From positions 310,001 to 374,000 of the forward strand of contig NZ_FOAX01000004.1 in the NCBI RefSeq assembly GCF_900109775.1: a stretch of 64,000 nucleotides of DNA. The letters are read 5' to 3'. Shown here one piece after another: positions 1 to 8,666 of the stretch. Source of the DNA: Pseudoxanthomonas sp. GM95 (GTDB lineage Bacteria > Pseudomonadota > Gammaproteobacteria > Xanthomonadales > Xanthomonadaceae). Each line of letters opens with the position of its first letter. Position 1 is the first letter of the stretch. The position numbers and the translations under genes were made by a program. The notes under the pieces are model-generated. The model was not told the DNA's origin. It saw nothing but the letters and a program-made list of their open reading frames with translations, and ran no database searches.

Positions 1-1738
1 CGCCGGCGTAGTCGAAGCCAGCCGGGATCGGCGTGCCTTCGTTGCGCTGCTGGCGTTCGATCTCGGTGCGCTGGCGATCCAGGTAGCCGGCGTACTTGAC
101 GCTGATCTCCACCTGCTCGGCGACCTGCGCATCGTCCACGCCCGGCCCTAGCGCCGGCACCTGCATCAGCTTGGCGTAGTCCAGCTCGGGGCGCTTGATC
201 AGGTCCAGCGCATTGGTCTCGCGGGTCAGCGCCACGCCGAGCGTGGCGTCCAGTTCGCGGCCCACGTGGTTGCCGGGCGAGGCCCACAGTGCACGCAGGC
301 GCGTGACCTCCTGTTCGACCGCCTCGCGCTTGGTCTCGAAGCGCGACCAGCGCGCGTCACCGACCAGGCCCAGCTCGCGCCCGACCGGCGTCAGGCGCGC
401 GTCGGCGTTGTCTTCGCGCAGCTGCAGGCGGTACTCGGCGCGGCTGGTGAACATGCGGTACGGCTCGGTGGTGCCGTGGGTGATCAGGTCGTCGACCAGC
501 ACGCCCAGGTAGGCCTCGTCGCGTCGCGGCGACCAGGCGTCCTTTTCCTGGGTAAAGCGCGCGGCGTTGACGCCGGCCAGCAGGCCCTGCGCGGCCGCCT
601 CCTCGTAGCCGGTGGTGCCGTTGATCTGACCGGCGAAAAACAACCCGGCGACCTGCTTGGTCTCCAGCGAGGTCTTCAGCCCGCGCGGATCGAAGAAGTC
701 GTATTCGATCGCATACCCAGGACGGGTGATGTGCGCGTTTTCAAACCCACGGATCGAACGCACCAGGTCCAGCTGCACGTCGAACGGCAGCGAGGTGGAA
801 ATCCCGTTCGGGTAGATCTCGATGACATCCAGGCCTTCGGGTTCGACGAAGATCTGGTGGCTGGCCTTCTCGGCAAAGCGCACCACCTTGTCCTCGATCG
901 ACGGGCAGTAGCGCGGGCCGATGCCCTCGATCTGGCCGCTGTACAGCGGCGAGCGGTGCAGCGCGGCGCGGATGATCTCGTGGGTGCGCTCGGTGGTGTG
1001 GGTGATCCAGCAGCTGACCTGGGCCGGGTGCTCGGCCACGTGGCCCATGAACGACATCACCGGCAGCGGATCGTCGCCCGGCTGCTCGTCCATGACGCCG
1101 TAGTCCAGGGTGCGGCCGTCGATGCGCGGCGGCGTGCCGGTCTTCAGTCGGTCGATGGCGAAGGGCCGCTCGCGCAGGCGCGCAGCCAGCGTGGTCGCCG
1201 GCGGGTCGCCCATGCGCCCGGCGGCGTACTGGGTTTCGCCCACGTGGATCTTGCCGGCCAGGAAGGTCCCGGCGGTCAGGACCACGGCCGGGGCGTCGAA
1301 ACGCAGGCCGGTCTGTGTCACAACCCCGCGCACCGCGTCACCTTCGATCACAAGATCGTCCACGGCGGCCTGGAACAGGGTCAGGTTGGGCTGGGATTCG
1401 ACGATCCGGCGGATCGCGCTGCGGTACAGCGCGCGGTCGGCCTGGCAGCGGGTGGCGCGCACGGCCGGGCCCTTGGAGGCATTGAGCGTGCGCCACTGGA
1501 TGCCGGCCAGGTCGGCGGCATGGGCCATCGCCCCGCCCAGTGCGTCGATTTCCTTGACCAGATGGCCCTTGCCGATCCCGCCGATGGCCGGGTTGCAGCT
1601 CATTGCGCCCACGGTTTCGATGTTGTGGGTCAACAGCAGCGTGCGCGCGCCGGCACGGGCGGCCGCCAGCGCGGCCTCGGTGCCGGCGTGGCCGCCGCCG
1701 ATCACGATGACGTCGTAGGAATGGAAGGAAGCGCTCAT
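1..1738 (-). CDS. mnmG: tRNA uridine 5-carboxymethylaminomethyl modification enzyme MnmG (GidA), 3' end outside window
   Basis: FAD-binding subunit that, with MnmE, installs the carboxymethylaminomethyl group at U34 of certain tRNAs in the cytoplasm. About 579 residues are visible, so roughly the last 50 of a usual 630 lie beyond the left edge. The N-terminus carries the dinucleotide motif [14 protein letters not shown], followed by the conserved [14 protein letters not shown] block, [20 protein letters not shown] and, further on, [14 protein letters not shown], all diagnostic of MnmG. The start ATG at 1736-1738 gives [16 protein letters not shown], matching the family N-terminus; no strong ribosome-binding site is visible. 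It is transcribed away from a 450-base gene-free region that holds a candidate small RNA. Identification is firm. Confidence 0.97.
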   Translation of the reverse strand, partial: MSASFHSYDVIVIGGGHAGTEAALAAARAGARTLLLTHNIETVGAMSCNPAIGGIGKGHLVKEIDALGGAMAHAADLAGIQWRTLNASKGPAVRATRCQADRALYRSAIRRIVESQPNLTLFQAAVDDLVIEGDAVRGVVTQTGLRFDAPAVVLTAGTFLAGKIHVGETQYAAGRMGDPPATTLAARLRERPFAIDRLKTGTPPRIDGRTLDYGVMDEQPGDDPLPVMSFMGHVAEHPAQVSCWITHTTERTHEIIRAALHRSPLYSGQIEGIGPRYCPSIEDKVVRFAEKASHQIFVEPEGLDVIEIYPNGISTSLPFDVQLDLVRSIRGFENAHITRPGYAIEYDFFDPRGLKTSLETKQVAGLFFAGQINGTTGYEEAAAQGLLAGVNAARFTQEKDAWSPRRDEAYLGVLVDDLITHGTTEPYRMFTSRAEYRLQLREDNADARLTPVGRELGLVGDARWSRFETKREAVEQEVTRLRALWASPGNHVGRELDATLGVALTRETNALDLIKRPELDYAKLMQVPALGPGVDDAQVAEQVEISVKYAGYLDRQRTEIERQQRNEGTPIPAGFDYAG

Positions 1739-1800
1739 GACGCGGATTTTCTCATGCGGTGGCGCGGCCGTGGCGGCGAGGGCGCGCGGCTGCGTAAAAG

Positions 1801-1818
1801 TTGGCACGGCTTCTGCTT
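1801..1818 (+). promoter_or_regulatory. candidate sigma-54 (RpoN) -24/-12 promoter
   Basis: TGGCACGGCTTCTGC at 1802-1816 matches the -24/-12 consensus TGGCACG-N4-TTGC with one mismatch and has the required 10-base spacing between GG (1803-1804) and GC (1815-1816). It points rightward, away from mnmG, toward gene-free DNA that ends in a strong terminator hairpin. A start near 1828 is predicted. No activator site was identified. Confidence 0.5.
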
Positions 1819-1827
1819 AGTACTTCT

Positions 1828-1948
1828 CGCACCCATCGTGGCAAGCGACTTCGGGCGCCTAAGGCTGGTATTGGAACAGGGGCCAGCCGCTAGCGCACGT
1901 TGGGGACGCCGGGGCCGGCAGTCGGGGGACTGTCGGCCCCACTTTTTT
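1828..1948 (+). ncRNA. candidate sigma-54-driven small RNA (about 120 nt)
   Basis: Inferred from layout: a near-consensus RpoN promoter about 10 bases upstream, no convincing open frame, a small hairpin (GGCTGG 1863-1868 with CCAGCC 1883-1888) and a strong stem at 1911-1940 followed by six T. No known RNA family was recognised. Alternatives are a leader of a longer transcript reaching the second terminator near 2031, or a fortuitous promoter match. Confidence 0.35.
1911..1948 (+). terminator. intrinsic terminator of the candidate small RNA
   Basis: A 13-base-pair stem (1911-1923 with 1928-1940, one G.T pair) closes a GGGG loop and is followed by AC and six T at 1943-1948. The U-tract is on the + strand, although both neighbouring genes are on the minus strand, so it must serve a rightward transcript. 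Confidence 0.6.
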
Positions 1949-1993
1949 CTTCGGGACGATCCGGTGGGATCCCCTGTCGAAATCCATGACGCA

Positions 1994-2031
1994 AACAACA
2001 ACGCCCGGCAATGCCGGGCGTTGTTGTTTTT
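1994..2031. terminator. bidirectional intrinsic terminator
   Basis: Perfect 16-base-pair stem (1994-2009 with 2013-2028) around a 3-base loop, followed by T on the + strand and T-rich sequence on the minus strand. It lies about 160 bases downstream of the minus-strand lipoprotein gene and would end that transcript; it could also back up the rightward terminator at 1911-1948. Confidence 0.7.
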
Positions 2032-2191
2032 GGGCGCCGACGACCGGCAAGGGCCGGAACAGGGGGGATCCAGATTTCCCCACCGGACGTCGGCATAGAG
2101 CTTTGAATGCCTATGCCCGTGTTACGTCATAAAACGACGCAACCGGTCAACGAACGCTAGCTTGCGTGGCACGCACCGCGCGCGCAAGCGT

Positions 2192-2827
2192 TCAACGCTC
2201 GTTGCGGATGGGCCGATTGCGAAAGTGAGACTCCCTTGGCACTGCTGCAGGTGCCGACTGCTGGCGCGGCTGCGACTGCTGGACCGGACGCACCGGTTGC
2301 CCACTGCCCTGCACGCGCGGCGACATCGGTCGCGCCGTCGGTGTCGAACGTTCGCCTGGCGGACGGAGACGATCGGGCAGCTGTGGACGCTGACCGTTCT
2401 CGCCGCCCACGAACGGCGGACGCGGTCGTCCATCGCCGGGACGACCGGGACGCGGACCACCAGGCGACGGACGGTTCCCACCGCCACCGGCCACCGGCGG
2501 CGGACGATGGCCATGGTCGCCATCGTGGCCGTGATCGTGATCGCCACGCGGCGGACGCGGCTGCGGCCGGATCACGTAATAAGGCCGGTTGTAGTAGCCG
2601 TAGTAGCCCGGCGAATAGCCGTAGCTGCCATAGCCGCCGTAGTAGCCATACCCGTAGCCGCCGCCAAAACCCGCGCCGTAGCCACCGTAGTAGCCATCGG
2701 GATAGGAATATTCATAGGCAGGGCTGCCGCTGTAATAGCCGCCCGGCGCACTGCCGCCGGCGTAGTCGTACGTCGCGCAGCCACCCAGCCCGGTCAGGGC
2801 GATGGCGGAAATCAAGAAACGCTTCAT
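2192..2827 (-). CDS. Gly/Tyr-rich, His/Asp- and Pro/Arg-rich lipoprotein of unknown function
   Basis: A 211-residue predicted lipoprotein. The start ATG at 2825-2827 was chosen because it follows a GGGGGG ribosome-binding site and begins a short signal peptide (MKRFLISAIALTGLGGC) with lipobox LGGC and acylated Cys17. The mature part has three zones of biased composition: a Gly/Tyr-rich stretch of GYYGGYG-type repeats (about residues 28-80), a short His/Asp segment (DHDHGHDGDHGH) that could bind metal, and a Pro/Arg/Gln-rich tail. No enzyme motif is present and the architecture is compatible with a disordered cell-envelope protein. It is a lone gene with a terminator at 1994-2031. I do not recognise a named family; function unknown. 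Confidence 0.75.
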   Translation of the reverse strand: MKRFLISAIALTGLGGCATYDYAGGSAPGGYYSGSPAYEYSYPDGYYGGYGAGFGGGYGYGYYGGYGSYGYSPGYYGYYNRPYYVIRPQPRPPRGDHDHGHDGDHGHRPPPVAGGGGNRPSPGGPRPGRPGDGRPRPPFVGGENGQRPQLPDRLRPPGERSTPTARPMSPRVQGSGQPVRPVQQSQPRQQSAPAAVPRESHFRNRPIRNER

Positions 2828-2972
2828 GGTGGACCCCCCGGTCTGCACCGACTGATAGTGCACCAGCCTGGGCCCAAGGCATTGAACCCGTGATTAATTC
2901 TTGCCCTGGGCTGCATTGGTGTGTCGCCTTTATGCCATGCACGTCGTGAAGGGCATCGGTTAATCTTGGGCC

Positions 2973-3929
2973 ATGCCTGCCCTGCCCTGTTTCGACGACG
3001 TCCTCGACGCCGCCGCCCGGATCGCGCCGCACGCGCGCGTGACGCCCGTCCTGACCTCCCGCTCGCTCGATGCGCTGACCGGCGCGCAGCTGTTCTTCAA
3101 GGCCGAACACCTGCAACGCAGCGGCGCCTTCAAGTTCCGCGGCGCCTGCAACGCGGTGTTCGCCCTGGATGAAGCCGACGCCGCGCGCGGCGTGGTCACC
3201 CATTCCTCCGGCAACCACGGCGGCGCGCTGGCGCTAGCCGCGCGGACCCGTGGGATTCCCTGCCACGTGGTGGTGCCGGAGAACGCGGTCGAGACCAAGC
3301 TCGCCGGCATCCGCCGCAACGGCGCCGTCGTGCACCTGTGTGCGCCGACCATCGCCGCGCGTGAGGCGGTCTGCGCCCAGGTCCAGGCCGAGACCGGCGC
3401 ACACCTGATCCATCCCTACACCAACACCTTCGTCATCGCCGGCCAGGGCACGGCTGCGCTGGAGCTGCTGGGCGAGACCGGCCCGCTGGACGTGGTGATC
3501 ACGCCAGTCGGCGGCGGTGGCCTGGCCTCGGGCACCACGCTGGCGGTGCGCGCGAAGGCGCCGCAAGCCCAGCTCTGGTTTGCCGAACCCGAGGGCGCGC
3601 CCGATACCGCGCGCTCGCTGGCTGCGGGCCGCCTGGAGCTGGACTTCACCCCGGACACGGTCTGCGACGGCCTGCGTGGCACCTTGGGCGAACCCAACTT
3701 CGACCTGCTGCGCGACAACGACGTCCGGGTGACGACCGTGTCCGATGCCGACACGCTGGCCGCCATGCGCCTGTTCTGGCAGATCACCAAGCAGACCATC
3801 GAGCCCTCCTCGGCGATCGCCCTGGCGCTGGTCCTGGCGCGGCCGCAGGACTTCGCCGGCAAGCGCGTAGGCATCGTGCTGTCGGGCGGCAACGTGGACC
3901 TGGCCGCCCTGCCCTGGATGGCGGCCTGA
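2973..3929 (+). CDS. PLP-dependent threonine/serine dehydratase-like enzyme
   Basis: 318-residue fold-type II PLP enzyme of the serine/threonine dehydratase and serine racemase group. SGAFKFRGACNA (about residue 50) contains the Schiff-base lysine, SSGNHGGALALAA the substrate-binding asparagine loop, and VGGGGLASG the phosphate-binding glycine loop; LSGGNVDL lies near the C-terminus. It lacks the ACT regulatory domain of biosynthetic IlvA, so it resembles catabolic threonine dehydratase, serine racemase or threo-3-hydroxyaspartate ammonia-lyase; substrate cannot be decided from sequence. The YdcF-family frame follows immediately and is probably translationally coupled. Confidence 0.88.
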   Translation: MPALPCFDDVLDAAARIAPHARVTPVLTSRSLDALTGAQLFFKAEHLQRSGAFKFRGACNAVFALDEADAARGVVTHSSGNHGGALALAARTRGIPCHVVVPENAVETKLAGIRRNGAVVHLCAPTIAAREAVCAQVQAETGAHLIHPYTNTFVIAGQGTAALELLGETGPLDVVITPVGGGGLASGTTLAVRAKAPQAQLWFAEPEGAPDTARSLAAGRLELDFTPDTVCDGLRGTLGEPNFDLLRDNDVRVTTVSDADTLAAMRLFWQITKQTIEPSSAIALALVLARPQDFAGKRVGIVLSGGNVDLAALPWMAA

Positions 3930-3985
3930 GCCGACGCCGCCGTCGCTGGGGACTATGGGGCTGGTGCTGGCGACTGGCCGCCCTG

Positions 3986-4534
3986 GTGCTGCTGTGGCTG
4001 GCCGGCGTCTCGGCCTACATCATCGGGATCGGCGCGCGTGACCAGGCCGCACCGGCCGACGTGATCATCGTGCTGGGCGCGGCGGCCTATGACGCGCGCC
4101 CTTCACCCGTGTTCGAAGAGCGCCTGCGCCACGGCATCGACCTGTACGAACAAGGCCTGGCCACGCGGCTGCTGTTCACCGGCGGCTTCGGCGGCGCCGG
4201 TGCGCGCTTTTCCGAATCGCAGGTCGGCCGGCGCTACGCGCTCAAGGAAGGCGTGCCCGAGCGCGCGATCCTGATCGAGACCGTCTCGCGCACCACCCGC
4301 CAGAACCTGCAGCAGGCCGCCCTGCTGATGCAGGCCCACGACCTGCACCGGGCGATCATCGTCAGCGACCCGCTGCACATGGCCCGCGCCATGCGTCTGG
4401 CGCGCGAGGAAGGCATCGATGCGCTGGCCTCGGCCACGCCGACCAGCCGCTTCCGCACCTTCAGCACGCGCTGGAGGTTCTTCCTGCAGGAGCTGTACTT
4501 CTTCCATCGCGACCTGTTCCTGGAAGCGGTCTGA
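3986..4534 (+). CDS. YdcF/DUF218-family membrane-anchored protein
   Basis: YdcF-like protein: DVIIVLGAAAYDARPSPVFEERL and TGGFGG at the N-terminal part, then SRTTRQNLQQAA and IIVSDPLHMARAM, the conserved blocks of the family (related proteins include the SanA and ElyC envelope factors; biochemical role unclear). The first conventional start is GTG at 3986, giving 182 residues. The same frame stays open upstream and encodes a basic run then a hydrophobic stretch (SRRRRRWGLWGWCWRLAALV), which completes an N-terminal membrane anchor. The likely true start is CTG at 3926, overlapping the stop of the upstream dehydratase as CTGA. Family assignment good, start uncertain. Confidence 0.85.
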   Translation: MLLWLAGVSAYIIGIGARDQAAPADVIIVLGAAAYDARPSPVFEERLRHGIDLYEQGLATRLLFTGGFGGAGARFSESQVGRRYALKEGVPERAILIETVSRTTRQNLQQAALLMQAHDLHRAIIVSDPLHMARAMRLAREEGIDALASATPTSRFRTFSTRWRFFLQELYFFHRDLFLEAV

Positions 4535-4612
4535 CCTGAGCGCTGGTCAGGAAGCATCACGCCGGCGGCGCTATGATCCAGACTCGCCTCCGCTCCTTTC
4601 CCAGACGTGCCC

Positions 4613-5044
4613 ATGAAGATCGACGGTACCCGGCGCCAGGATCGCGCCACCGAACTGGTCCTGGCTTATTACACGGCGTTCAACCGCGGCGACCGCAGCG
4701 CCATGCTGTCGTTGCTGACCGAGGACGTGGCCCACGATCTGAACCAGGGCCCGCGCGAAACCGGCCGCGAGGCGTTCGTGGCCTTCATGCAGCGCATGGA
4801 TGGCAGCTACCGCGAGCAGCTGCGCGACATCGTGGTGATGGTCTCGCCCGATGGCGCCCGCGCCAGCGCCGAGTACGTGGTGCATGGCACCTACCTGAAG
4901 AGCGACGAGGGCCTGCCCGAAGCCACCGGCCAGACCTACGTGCTGCCCGGCGGGGCGTTCTTCGAGATCCGCGGCGACCAGATCGCGCGCGTGAGCAACT
5001 ACTACAACCTGCAGGACTGGATCGCGCAGGTCTCGGCCGGCTGA
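4613..5044 (+). CDS. SnoaL/NTF2-like (ketosteroid isomerase-related) protein
   Basis: 143-residue single-domain protein of the NTF2-like superfamily: N-terminal helix with LVLAYYTAFNRGDRSAMLSLL, central FMQRMDGSYREQLRDI, and C-terminal strands ending GGAFFEIRGDQIARVSNYYNL, the typical cone-shaped alpha+beta fold of SnoaL and ketosteroid isomerase relatives. ATG 4613 is preferred over GTG 4607, which adds only two residues. It sits about 80 bases after the YdcF frame and before an EthD-family gene. A catalytic reaction cannot be assigned; many relatives are isomerases or hydratases and some only bind ligands. Confidence 0.85.
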   Translation: MKIDGTRRQDRATELVLAYYTAFNRGDRSAMLSLLTEDVAHDLNQGPRETGREAFVAFMQRMDGSYREQLRDIVVMVSPDGARASAEYVVHGTYLKSDEGLPEATGQTYVLPGGAFFEIRGDQIARVSNYYNLQDWIAQVSAG

Positions 5045-5136
5045 TCGCGCCCTGCTGCACTGCACCCGGGCCTCACGCACCGGCATGCGATGCTCGCGCT
5101 CCCCGCGCGGCATCCCATCCTTCAGGAGTGTGTTCG

Positions 5137-5463
5137 ATGATCAAGGTCAGCGTGATGTATCCGTACCAGGCCGGCGCGCGGTTCAACCACGAGTACTACG
5201 CCAACACACACATGCCGCTGCTCAAGGCGCGCATGGGAGATGCCTGCCTGTACTACACGGTGGACAAAGGCCTGTCCGGCGGCATGCCCGGCAGTGATCC
5301 GGCCTACGTGGGCATGTGCCACATCTTCTGCGAGTCGGTGGACAGCTTCAGCGCCGGCTTCGGCCCGCATGCGCAGGAAATCCTGGGCGACATCCCCAAC
5401 TACACCGACCTTGAGCCGGTGATGCAGATCAGCGAGATCGTGATCGGCCATCCCGGCGCGTGA
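5137..5463 (+). CDS. EthD family protein
   Basis: 108-residue ferredoxin-fold protein of the EthD/dimeric alpha-beta barrel group. The start MIKVSVMYPY follows an AGGAG ribosome-binding site about 9 bases upstream. The block FNHEYYANTHMPLLKARMGD, with its conserved Tyr and His, and the C-terminal YTDLEPVMQISEIVIG are typical. EthD is known from ether-fuel degradation loci, but most chromosomal members have no defined role; here the neighbour is only the SnoaL-like protein. The gene converges on bioC, with 21 bases between their ends. Confidence 0.85.
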   Translation: MIKVSVMYPYQAGARFNHEYYANTHMPLLKARMGDACLYYTVDKGLSGGMPGSDPAYVGMCHIFCESVDSFSAGFGPHAQEILGDIPNYTDLEPVMQISEIVIGHPGA

Positions 5464-5484
5464 TGTATCCGCGCCGCGGCAGCC

Positions 5485-6366
5485 CTAACTGCCGCGGCGC
5501 CGGATCGGAATGCGGGTCAGCGGCACCGAGGCCACGTCGTGGCCGCCCTGGCGGATCGGGGTGCCGGCTTCCGGTGCCCAGGCGTGCGCATAGATGACTT
5601 CCCAGGTGCTGGGCAATTTTCCTTCGGCATTGCGCATCTCCGCGTAGGCCTGCGCGGCGGCGGCGAAGCGGCCTTTGCCGGTCAGCGTCGCGCGGCGCTG
5701 GCTGAGGCCGTTGGTGGCGCCGGTGGCCTGCAGGTCGCGCATCAGCGCCGGCAGGTCCGCGTAGGTCAGGACGAACTGGTCGCGATCCAGCACCGGATCG
5801 CGAAAACCCGACATCATCAAGGCATCGCCGAACTGCGCGATCTGCGCGAACGGGCTCACGTGCGGCGCGTCATCCACCGCACCGAGCGCTTCGCGCAATT
5901 CCACCAGCGTCTGCGGCCCGTAGGTCGAACACAGCAGCAGGCCGCCGGGCTTGAGCACGCGGCGAAACCCCGCGAACACGGCCGGCAGATCTTCCACCCA
6001 CGGCAGGCACAGGTTGCAGAACAGCACGTCGGCACCGTTATCGGCCAGCGGCAGCGCGCGCGCATCGGCGCCGACGCGGGCGAAGGGCTTCCACCAGCCG
6101 GCCTGCTTCTTGGCCTCGCGCAGCATCGGCAACGACACATCCAGCGCGATCACCTGCGCTTTGGGCCAGCGCTTGCGCATCGCCGCGGCGGCGGTGGCCG
6201 GGCCGCTGCCCACGTCGAGCACGACCTGCGGGACGCGGTCTTCCAGGTAGTCCAGCGATTCCAGCAGGCGGGTCTCGACCTCGTGCTGGAGCACGGCGGC
6301 GCTGGCGTAGGTGTCGGCGGCACGCGAAAACGCGCGACGAATCTGGCGGGAGTCGAACATCGGCAT
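5485..6366 (-). CDS. bioC: malonyl-ACP O-methyltransferase BioC
   Basis: SAM-dependent methyltransferase that masks malonyl-ACP as its methyl ester so the fatty-acid synthesis machinery can build pimeloyl-ACP for biotin. 293 residues. N-terminal FDSRQIRRAFSRAADTYASAAVLQ is the hallmark BioC start; VVLDVGSGPATAAAAM is SAM motif I, ALDVSLPMLREAKK motif post-I, and FCNLCLPWVEDLPAVFAGFRRVLKPGGLLL covers motifs II-III. Last gene of bioF-bioH-bioC on the minus strand, 45 bases after bioH, consistent with co-transcription. Start codon may be 6366 or two codons downstream. Confidence 0.95.
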   Translation of the reverse strand: MPMFDSRQIRRAFSRAADTYASAAVLQHEVETRLLESLDYLEDRVPQVVLDVGSGPATAAAAMRKRWPKAQVIALDVSLPMLREAKKQAGWWKPFARVGADARALPLADNGADVLFCNLCLPWVEDLPAVFAGFRRVLKPGGLLLCSTYGPQTLVELREALGAVDDAPHVSPFAQIAQFGDALMMSGFRDPVLDRDQFVLTYADLPALMRDLQATGATNGLSQRRATLTGKGRFAAAAQAYAEMRNAEGKLPSTWEVIYAHAWAPEAGTPIRQGGHDVASVPLTRIPIRRRGS

Positions 6367-6411
6367 GACGCTATTGTCCGCCAGCGCGCCCGGCGCGGCG
6401 ACCGCCAGGGC

Positions 6412-7188
6412 TCAGTCCGCGCGGAACACCGTGTCCAGGAATGGCACCAGCGCCGCTTCGACCTGATCCAGATGCGCCAGGAATGGCGCGTGGCCGCCGC
6501 CAGCAATCTCGACGAACCGCGCCTGTGGCACCTGCGCGGCCGCCGCTTCCATCCCGCGCGGATGCACCAGCCGATCGCGCGCGCCGGCGATCCACAGCGA
6601 CGGCAGGTCCAGGCCCGGCAGCGTGTAGCGCAGGTCGCTGCGCTCCAGCAGCGCCAGCCCGGCCTGCAGCGCGGCCGTGGTCGGCTCGCCGCGGGCGTAG
6701 AGCATGCTGCGCAGCGCGCGCAGGGCTTCGCGGCTTTCGGGCGTGCCCAACGTATCCAGGGCGATGAAGCGCTCCAGCGTGCCGCGATAGTCCTGTGCCA
6801 GGTCGCGGCCGAACTGGGCGAACACCGCCGGCGCCACCGCATGCGGCCAGTCCGGCGCGGTGGTGAAGCGCGGCACCGATGACACCATCGCCAGCCCGCG
6901 CACCTGGCCGGACACCGCCGCGGCTTTCAGCGCGAATAACCCGCCCAGCGACCAGCCCAGCCACGCGGCCGGCGGCGTGACTTCGCAGATCGCCTCGACG
7001 CAGGCCTGCAACGTGAGCGGCACCGCGCTGTCGCGGCTGTGCCCATGCCCGGGCAGGTCGACTACATGCAGGGTGAAGCGGTCGGACAGGCGTTCGACCA
7101 ATGGCCTGAACACACCCCCATGCAGCGCCCAGCCGTGGACGAGTACCAGCGGCGGACCGCGGCCGATCCGTTCGATGGACAGGCTCAT
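6412..7188 (-). CDS. bioH: pimeloyl-ACP methyl ester carboxylesterase BioH
   Basis: Alpha/beta hydrolase that removes the methyl group from pimeloyl-ACP methyl ester, closing the BioC-initiated cycle. 258 residues from ATG 7186-7188 (MSLSIERIGRGPPLVLVHGW). Oxyanion motif VLVHGWALHG, nucleophile elbow GWSLGG (Ser about residue 83), acid region IAGARDRLVHP and catalytic His in GGGHAPFLAHLDQ. An upstream in-frame start would overlap bioF and is not favoured. Function supported by position between bioF and bioC. Confidence 0.93.
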   Translation of the reverse strand: MSLSIERIGRGPPLVLVHGWALHGGVFRPLVERLSDRFTLHVVDLPGHGHSRDSAVPLTLQACVEAICEVTPPAAWLGWSLGGLFALKAAAVSGQVRGLAMVSSVPRFTTAPDWPHAVAPAVFAQFGRDLAQDYRGTLERFIALDTLGTPESREALRALRSMLYARGEPTTAALQAGLALLERSDLRYTLPGLDLPSLWIAGARDRLVHPRGMEAAAAQVPQARFVEIAGGGHAPFLAHLDQVEAALVPFLDTVFRAD

Positions 7189-7234
7189 GGGACGCTCGGG
7201 ATGCGACAACACTGCAAGGCCGCGCGCGTGCCGT

Positions 7235-8434
7235 TCAAGCCACGTCGGCCGCCTGCAGCTGCGGTTCGCGCGCACGGACCAGCGCGTCGACCAGGCCGTC
7301 GATTTCCTCGGGCGAGTGCAGCGCCGACAGGGTCACGCGCAGGCGCGCCTTGCCTTCGGGCACGGTCGGCGGGCGGATCGCCGGCACCCAGTAGCCCGAT
7401 TCCTCCAGCGCCGCCGACCAGGCCAGCGCCTGCGCATCGGCGCCGCACAGCACCGGCTGGATCGGCGTGTCCGAGGCCATCAGGTCCAGCCCGGCGGCGC
7501 TGGCGCGGGTGCGGAAGCGTTCGATCAGGCCGGCGAGTTTTTCGCGGCGCCAGTCGTCGCGACGCGCCTGGCGGATCGCCTCGCTGCTGGCCGCGGCCAG
7601 GGCCGGCGGCAGCGCGGTGCTGTGCAGGTAGGGACGCGCGGTTTCGGCCAGGTGCTGGATCAGCGCGGCATCGCCCACCACGGCGGCGCCGTAACCGCCC
7701 AGCGCCTTGCCCAGCGAGATGACCTGCAGCGGCACTTCCTCCACGCCCAGCCGCGCCTCGGCCACGCTGCCGCGCCCGTTGGGCCCGCGCACGCCGATGC
7801 CGTGCGCGTCGTCCACGTACAGCAGCGCCTTCTGCACGCGCGCGACCAGGGCCAGCGCGCGCAGCGGAGCGATGTCGCCGTCCATGCTGAAGACCGCATC
7901 GGTAGCCAGCATCGCCGCACCTTCGGGCACGTTGCGCAACTGGCGGATGGCGCCTTCGGCATCGCCGTGCGGATAGCGGCGCAGGCGGCAGCCGGCCAGG
8001 CGCGAGGCATCGAGCAGGCTGGCGTGGTTGAAGCGGTCCTGCACGCAGGCATCGCCTTCCTCGCCCAGCAGCGCCTGCTGCACGGCCAGATTGGCCAGGA
8101 AGCCATTGCCGAACAGCAGCGCGGCCGGCGCCTGCAGCCAGTCGGCCAACTCGTGCTCCAGCGCCACGTGCGCGGCGTGGTAGCCGCTGACCAGCGCCGA
8201 GGCCCCGGCGCCGACGCCATCGCGTCCGGCGGCGTCCTGCAACGCGGTGGTCACCTGGAACTGCTGCGACAGGCCCAGGTAGTCGTTGCTGCAGCACTCG
8301 ACCAGCCAGCGGCCGTCCACTTCCACGCGCACGCCGTCGCGCCGGGTGACGGTGCGGCGCACGCGCACGCGGTCCTGCGCCACCCGCAGCTTGCGCAGCG
8401 ACGCGATACGGTCGTGGAGATCGGGGCGGGCCAT
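7235..8434 (-). CDS. bioF: 8-amino-7-oxononanoate synthase BioF
   Basis: PLP enzyme condensing pimeloyl-ACP and L-alanine to 8-amino-7-oxononanoate (biotin pathway). 399 residues, usual length about 385. Visible motifs: [21 protein letters not shown], the aspartate of [10 protein letters not shown] and the PLP lysine in [14 protein letters not shown]. First gene of the bioF-bioH-bioC cluster, reading away from comF across a 232-base divergent region. bioB, often placed next to bioF in relatives, is not in this window. Confidence 0.96.
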   Translation of the reverse strand: MARPDLHDRIASLRKLRVAQDRVRVRRTVTRRDGVRVEVDGRWLVECCSNDYLGLSQQFQVTTALQDAAGRDGVGAGASALVSGYHAAHVALEHELADWLQAPAALLFGNGFLANLAVQQALLGEEGDACVQDRFNHASLLDASRLAGCRLRRYPHGDAEGAIRQLRNVPEGAAMLATDAVFSMDGDIAPLRALALVARVQKALLYVDDAHGIGVRGPNGRGSVAEARLGVEEVPLQVISLGKALGGYGAAVVGDAALIQHLAETARPYLHSTALPPALAAASSEAIRQARRDDWRREKLAGLIERFRTRASAAGLDLMASDTPIQPVLCGADAQALAWSAALEESGYWVPAIRPPTVPEGKARLRVTLSALHSPEEIDGLVDALVRAREPQLQAADVA

Positions 8435-8666
8435 GGAACGTCCTGTGCATTGGCGAGCGCGCTAGCGTAATTCAGCGCGCGTGGCAGATGACGACCGGCT
8501 GGGCGTCTTTTTCATGCCGCATGTCCGCGCGGAAGCGACGGCGCGAATGAAGTTCTGCCGAGGCGGCCTGTTCAGCGGTGCGGCACGGCGCCGCAAGCGC
8601 ATCCACGCGGCGTGCAGGCGGTAGAGTTGGATCAGGCCAAGGGAATGGACGAGGGCGATCGATCGC

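Noticed and set aside
266-2098. 610-residue open frame on the + strand opposite mnmG
   Set aside because: mnmG on the minus strand is unmistakable; the antisense frame has no family features.
8435-8666. BirA operator between bioF and comF
   Set aside because: No interrupted palindrome resembling TTGTAAAC-GTTTACAA is present.
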